Part shown: positions 41,087-43,640 of the stretch, in pieces
How positions within the stretch are numbered: the first letter of the stretch is position 1
How the letters are laid out: each line of letters starts with the position of its first letter
NCBI GenBank assembly: GCA_002787535.1
Contig: PCXB01000029.1
Location: 1-43,640 of the forward strand
DNA from: Deltaproteobacteria bacterium CG11_big_fil_rev_8_21_14_0_20_45_16
GTDB taxonomy: Bacteria; Bdellovibrionota; UBA2394
DNA length: 43,640 nucleotides
Reading direction: 5' to 3'
Made by a program: the position numbers and the translations under genes
Notes under the pieces: generated by a model
What the model saw: only the letters and a program-made list of their open reading frames with translations
Database searches by the model: none
Told to the model about the DNA's origin: nothing

Positions 41087-42577
41087 ATGTTTTCAAATTT
41101 AAAAATCTGTGCCCACCTAATCATATCTGTGGTGCTTATTGGATTTAGCTCTTTTGCATCGGCTCAAGATTATACAATAGACGATCAAGGAAATATTATT
41201 CTCAGCAAACCTAAACAAGAGCAGACCCCGAAAACAACTCAATCTCCAGAGAAAACAACCCCTGCTTCACCTCAGCCTCAACTGCAGTCGCCTGACTTCA
41301 AGAAGCCTATTTCTAAATCTGTGAAGGAATCCTTTCAGGGCCCTTCTAAAAAAGCTATTGTCACTTCAAGGCTTGCTTCCGTGAAAATGACTCCCCACGA
41401 AAGTGCGGATCAAGTTGTTTTGCTTCGGAACGGTGATCCTATCGAAGTCTTTCGAAGCCAAGGAGATTGGACACAAGTTCGCTATCTACTTGAAGGCCTG
41501 TACCCTCTAGAGGGTTGGCTACCAACTGAAATGATACGTCTTCGGGAATCCAGCCAACGATTAGAATCATCTCGCGAACAAGCTTACGAGCCTAAAGCAC
41601 GAATGCAAAATGAGACCGAACAAGGAGGTTCAGATTTACCTGACGGTGAACTGCCAGAAAAACCGAAAGTTTGGGAAGATATTAGTAAGTTCCCTGATCC
41701 GAAGAGAATGCCACCTGTCCCAGATGCTAAGGCCAGCCCCAGTGAACCCATTAATCGTCCTGCCAAACGATTCGAGAAGGAAGTTCGATCTCTTACCTCC
41801 GGTTCTGTCTATATTGGAAGCTCGAATTTTTCTGAAAAAATTAAAAGCAAAATTAATGACGCCTACGCCGCTGGAGATTTTTTGGATGTCGAGCTTCAAG
41901 GGATTTCATTGGGATTAGAAGCTCAATATGCCTATCGCTTAGAAAACGAAATTCGAGTCGGAGGCCTTCTACGTTACGCCGCCAATATCTATGACACGAG
42001 TGTGGGCGGGGGAAGCTCTAATGTTGGCACTTCAAGCGTGCAAGCGCAGCTACATGATATCAGAGTCGGTCCAAGCGTCTCGAAACTCTGGGTGTTGAAA
42101 CCCAACTTAACTCTTGAGCCCGAGCTTAGACTTTTTGGAGGTGGCCAGATTTTCTTGACCAACCAACTTCGATCCTCGACTAACAGCTTTCCGGTTCTTT
42201 TTAATTTTACGGCTTACACTGGATTCATGGAGTTCATTCTTAAATCAGAGCTACCCTTTGGTTTTAGACTCGAACCCTATGTTAGCATTAGCTTGCTTTA
42301 TAGTTTTGAAGAGGATCCCACGACGACTTATGATGAAGGCTTTTTGGGTACGGGGGCGACCAAATCGTCAATGTTTGATTTGCAATATGGAGCCAATCTT
42401 GCCTGGAATATGGCGGCAATTGATTTGGAGAAGTTTGATTTCTCATTTAAATTGGATGCTCAAAACTACAGCCGAAACTACTCCGGCACTGGAAATCGAG
42501 CCGAGATTGAGACTCAGGACGCGAAATCAAGCCTGAGCCTGTTTCAATGGGCCATCGGCATGCAATATCATTTCTAG
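41087..42577 (+). CDS. Exported SH3-domain plus beta-barrel envelope protein
   Basis: A 496-residue protein. A signal peptide (LIISVVLIGFSSFASAQ) is followed by a Pro/Thr/Gln-rich linker, a bacterial SH3 domain at about residues 85-150 (VTSRLASVKMTPHESADQVV, then VRYLL and EGWLPTEMIRL), a second Pro-rich linker (to about 235), and a C-terminal beta-barrel of roughly 250 residues ending IGMQYHF, a terminal Phe barrel signal. SH3_3 domains often bind peptidoglycan, so it may link wall and outer membrane. The ATG at 41087 has GGGAAG just upstream; a TTG 12 bases earlier is weaker. Its 3' end overlaps the convergent HAD gene by 51 bases. Confidence 0.75.
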   Translation: MFSNLKICAHLIISVVLIGFSSFASAQDYTIDDQGNIILSKPKQEQTPKTTQSPEKTTPASPQPQLQSPDFKKPISKSVKESFQGPSKKAIVTSRLASVKMTPHESADQVVLLRNGDPIEVFRSQGDWTQVRYLLEGLYPLEGWLPTEMIRLRESSQRLESSREQAYEPKARMQNETEQGGSDLPDGELPEKPKVWEDISKFPDPKRMPPVPDAKASPSEPINRPAKRFEKEVRSLTSGSVYIGSSNFSEKIKSKINDAYAAGDFLDVELQGISLGLEAQYAYRLENEIRVGGLLRYAANIYDTSVGGGSSNVGTSSVQAQLHDIRVGPSVSKLWVLKPNLTLEPELRLFGGGQIFLTNQLRSSTNSFPVLFNFTAYTGFMEFILKSELPFGFRLEPYVSISLLYSFEEDPTTTYDEGFLGTGATKSSMFDLQYGANLAWNMAAIDLEKFDFSFKLDAQNYSRNYSGTGNRAEIETQDAKSSLSLFQWAIGMQYHF

Positions 42578-43201
42578 GTGTCTCTGAACGTCCTCAAAAT
42601 TTTTAAACTCGTAGCAATGAAGATTTAATTTGCGTGCATGACTCAATAAATGTGCCTTCGCAAAAATAATATCAGCGCCTTTGGCGGGACAAAAATCCGT
42701 ATGACCATCGCCAATATAAACCCGAAGGCCAGAATTATCCGAACTCATCGAACCACACTTGCAATGGTTTTGATTTTCGCACAATGCATTACCCCTTGCG
42801 GGAAAGACTTTCCAGCTTCCCCCGGTAATCCGCAACCGATTAGCCCTATAATTTAAGTTCGAAAGACCTTCGCGGTCTAAGAAGATTTTTATGATTTCTT
42901 CGAAGCCGCCGCTCAAGATCGTTAATTGTGCTTGCCGAAGTTTCGACCAGCCAACAAAAAATTTAAAATGAGAATCCAAATCAATACATTGAAGAAGGTG
43001 ATCCCTAACCTCGCCCCATTCAGCTCGAACTAGATCCATCATCATGGGAAGGGCTAATTTCTCTGGAAAACCTTCCTCACGAATTTTTCGCTCCAAATTC
43101 CGCCATGAAGGATCGGCATAACGATCAAGGAGAACTACCAAACTGTCTTGAGTCGTAATGGTTCCATCGAAATCGCTATATATATGAAGAGTTTTGACCA
43201 T
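42527..43201 (-). CDS. MtnX-like HAD phosphatase
   Basis: A 224-residue haloacid-dehalogenase-fold phosphatase. Motif I is YSDFDGTITTQDS (nucleophile Asp and +2 Asp), motif II is TILSGGFEEI, and motif IV is YIGDGHTDFCPAKGADIIFA. This matches MtnX (2-hydroxy-3-keto-5-methylthiopentenyl-1-phosphate phosphatase) and related SerB-like enzymes; no other methionine-salvage gene is nearby, so the substrate is uncertain. A Cys-rich loop (CENQNHCKCGSM) is unusual. The long convergent overlap with the SH3/barrel gene is supported by intact coding in both. Confidence 0.82.
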   Translation of the reverse strand: MVKTLHIYSDFDGTITTQDSLVVLLDRYADPSWRNLERKIREEGFPEKLALPMMMDLVRAEWGEVRDHLLQCIDLDSHFKFFVGWSKLRQAQLTILSGGFEEIIKIFLDREGLSNLNYRANRLRITGGSWKVFPARGNALCENQNHCKCGSMSSDNSGLRVYIGDGHTDFCPAKGADIIFAKAHLLSHARKLNLHCYEFKNFEDVQRHLEMILHADGPLKQAQA

Positions 43202-43239
43202 CCGCTGCTTAGAACTCCTAGCCCAGTTTTAAGCATCCT

Positions 43240-43266
43240 AAAAGAGAAAAGCCCCTATGAAGGGGC
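43240..43266 (-). terminator. Rho-independent terminator of the HU gene
   Basis: On the minus strand the stem GCCCC / GGGGC with a six-base loop (extended by the AT pair at the base) is followed by TTTTCTCTTTT. It lies 31 bases after the HU-family stop in the right orientation. Confidence 0.8.
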
Positions 43267-43297
43267 AATCTCAAAGAACCAAAATTTCAAATCCGTA

Positions 43298-43579
43298 TTA
43301 GCCTCGATTTAATGATTTCTTGAAATCAACGCTGGGTCGGAAAGTGCAAGTTTTAGACGCCTTGATCATAATTCGTTGGCCTGTTTGAGGATTAACCCCT
43401 TTGCGAGCCTTTCGAGTCTTGACCGTCCAAGTTCCAAAACCTGGGTAAGTAAAGCGCTTGTCCTTTTTGATGCCCTGTCCCAAGAAACCGAAACAAGTGT
43501 CCATCAAATCTCCAATCAATCTCTTGGAGCATTCAGGGTGTTCTTTTGCGATTCGAGTTAAAAGTTCTGCTTTTGTCAT
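43298..43579 (-). CDS. HU/IHF-family DNA-binding protein
   Basis: A 93-residue nucleoid protein. It shows MTKAELLTRIAKE, the FTYPGFGTWTVKTRKARKG turn and the beta-arm NPQTGQRIMIKASKTCTFRP with the intercalating Pro of NPQTG, all typical of HU. Two or three cysteines (about residues 17, 29 and 77) are unusual for HU. GGGAGGA lies before the ATG. It is followed by a good terminator, so it is monocistronic. Confidence 0.93.
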   Translation of the reverse strand: MTKAELLTRIAKEHPECSKRLIGDLMDTCFGFLGQGIKKDKRFTYPGFGTWTVKTRKARKGVNPQTGQRIMIKASKTCTFRPSVDFKKSLNRG

Positions 43580-43640
43580 GGATTCCTCCCAAAAACTAAT
43601 GGTTATAAATTTAGATCTTCAATGATTCTGTTTAATTCTA

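Noticed and set aside
1-43640. tRNA, rRNA, CRISPR arrays, prophage or complete insertion sequence
   Set aside because: No T-loop with a matching acceptor stem, regular spaced repeat, integrase, transposase or terminal inverted repeats were seen on reading both strands.

Overview
The window is a gene-dense bacterial chromosome segment: short gaps, many ATGA/GTGA start-stop overlaps, clear GGAGG-type ribosome binding sites and several probable TTG/GTG starts. It looks Gram-negative, with lipoproteins, C-terminal-Phe outer-membrane barrels, an RND pump and Flp pilus parts. A DUF222-type HNH endonuclease family, a divergent HU and the general gene style recall Bdellovibrionota or related former deltaproteobacteria. 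That placement is an inference; there is no rRNA or other phylogenetic marker to settle it. No tRNA, rRNA, CRISPR array, complete insertion sequence or prophage was seen.

Layout. 1-1.6 kb: a two-gene unit pairing a heme-oxygenase-like diiron protein with a LuxI/FeeM-like acyltransferase. 1.65-3.4 kb: a membrane class III nucleotide cyclase on the other strand. 3.5-5.4 kb: nadC and a split YeeE/YedE-type transporter. 5.35-14.5 kb (minus): one ten-gene operon carrying tryptophan catabolism through kynurenine and 3-hydroxyanthranilate to 2-aminomuconate and its deamination product (KynA, cyclase-type formamidase, Kmo, KynU, 3-hydroxyanthranilate dioxygenase, ACMSD, AMS dehydrogenase, RidA-type deaminase), plus an atypical SDR and a tandem-ACT protein. 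nadC nearby could capture quinolinate from the same ring-cleavage product.

14.6-21 kb: an EamA exporter, then a minus-strand run proC - galU - Trp-rich exported protein - Flp pilin - TadE-like protein - Hanks-type kinase - degenerate HD-GYP protein - phasin-like coiled coil. 21-24.5 kb: a small Arg-rich ORF behind a near-consensus promoter, and an RND permease without its usual partners. 24.6-26.6 kb: dnaK with promoter and terminator. 26.7-28.0 kb: two decayed copies of an HNH endonuclease gene in inverted orientation. 28.3-29.8 kb: two adjacent lipoproteins of similar architecture.

30-36.3 kb: a ComM/YifB ATPase, a small coiled-coil protein and an exported protein, followed by the most striking locus: an exported c-type cytochrome with 27 CXXCH motifs, translationally coupled to an outer-membrane beta-barrel. 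This is the gene architecture expected of a porin-cytochrome conduit. 36.4-41 kb: a tightly packed sugar-modification cluster (NeuB-like synthase, hexapeptide acyltransferase, WbqC, TylF-like methyltransferase, DegT aminotransferase, second methyltransferase). 41-43.6 kb: an SH3/beta-barrel envelope protein, a MtnX-like HAD phosphatase and an HU-family protein.
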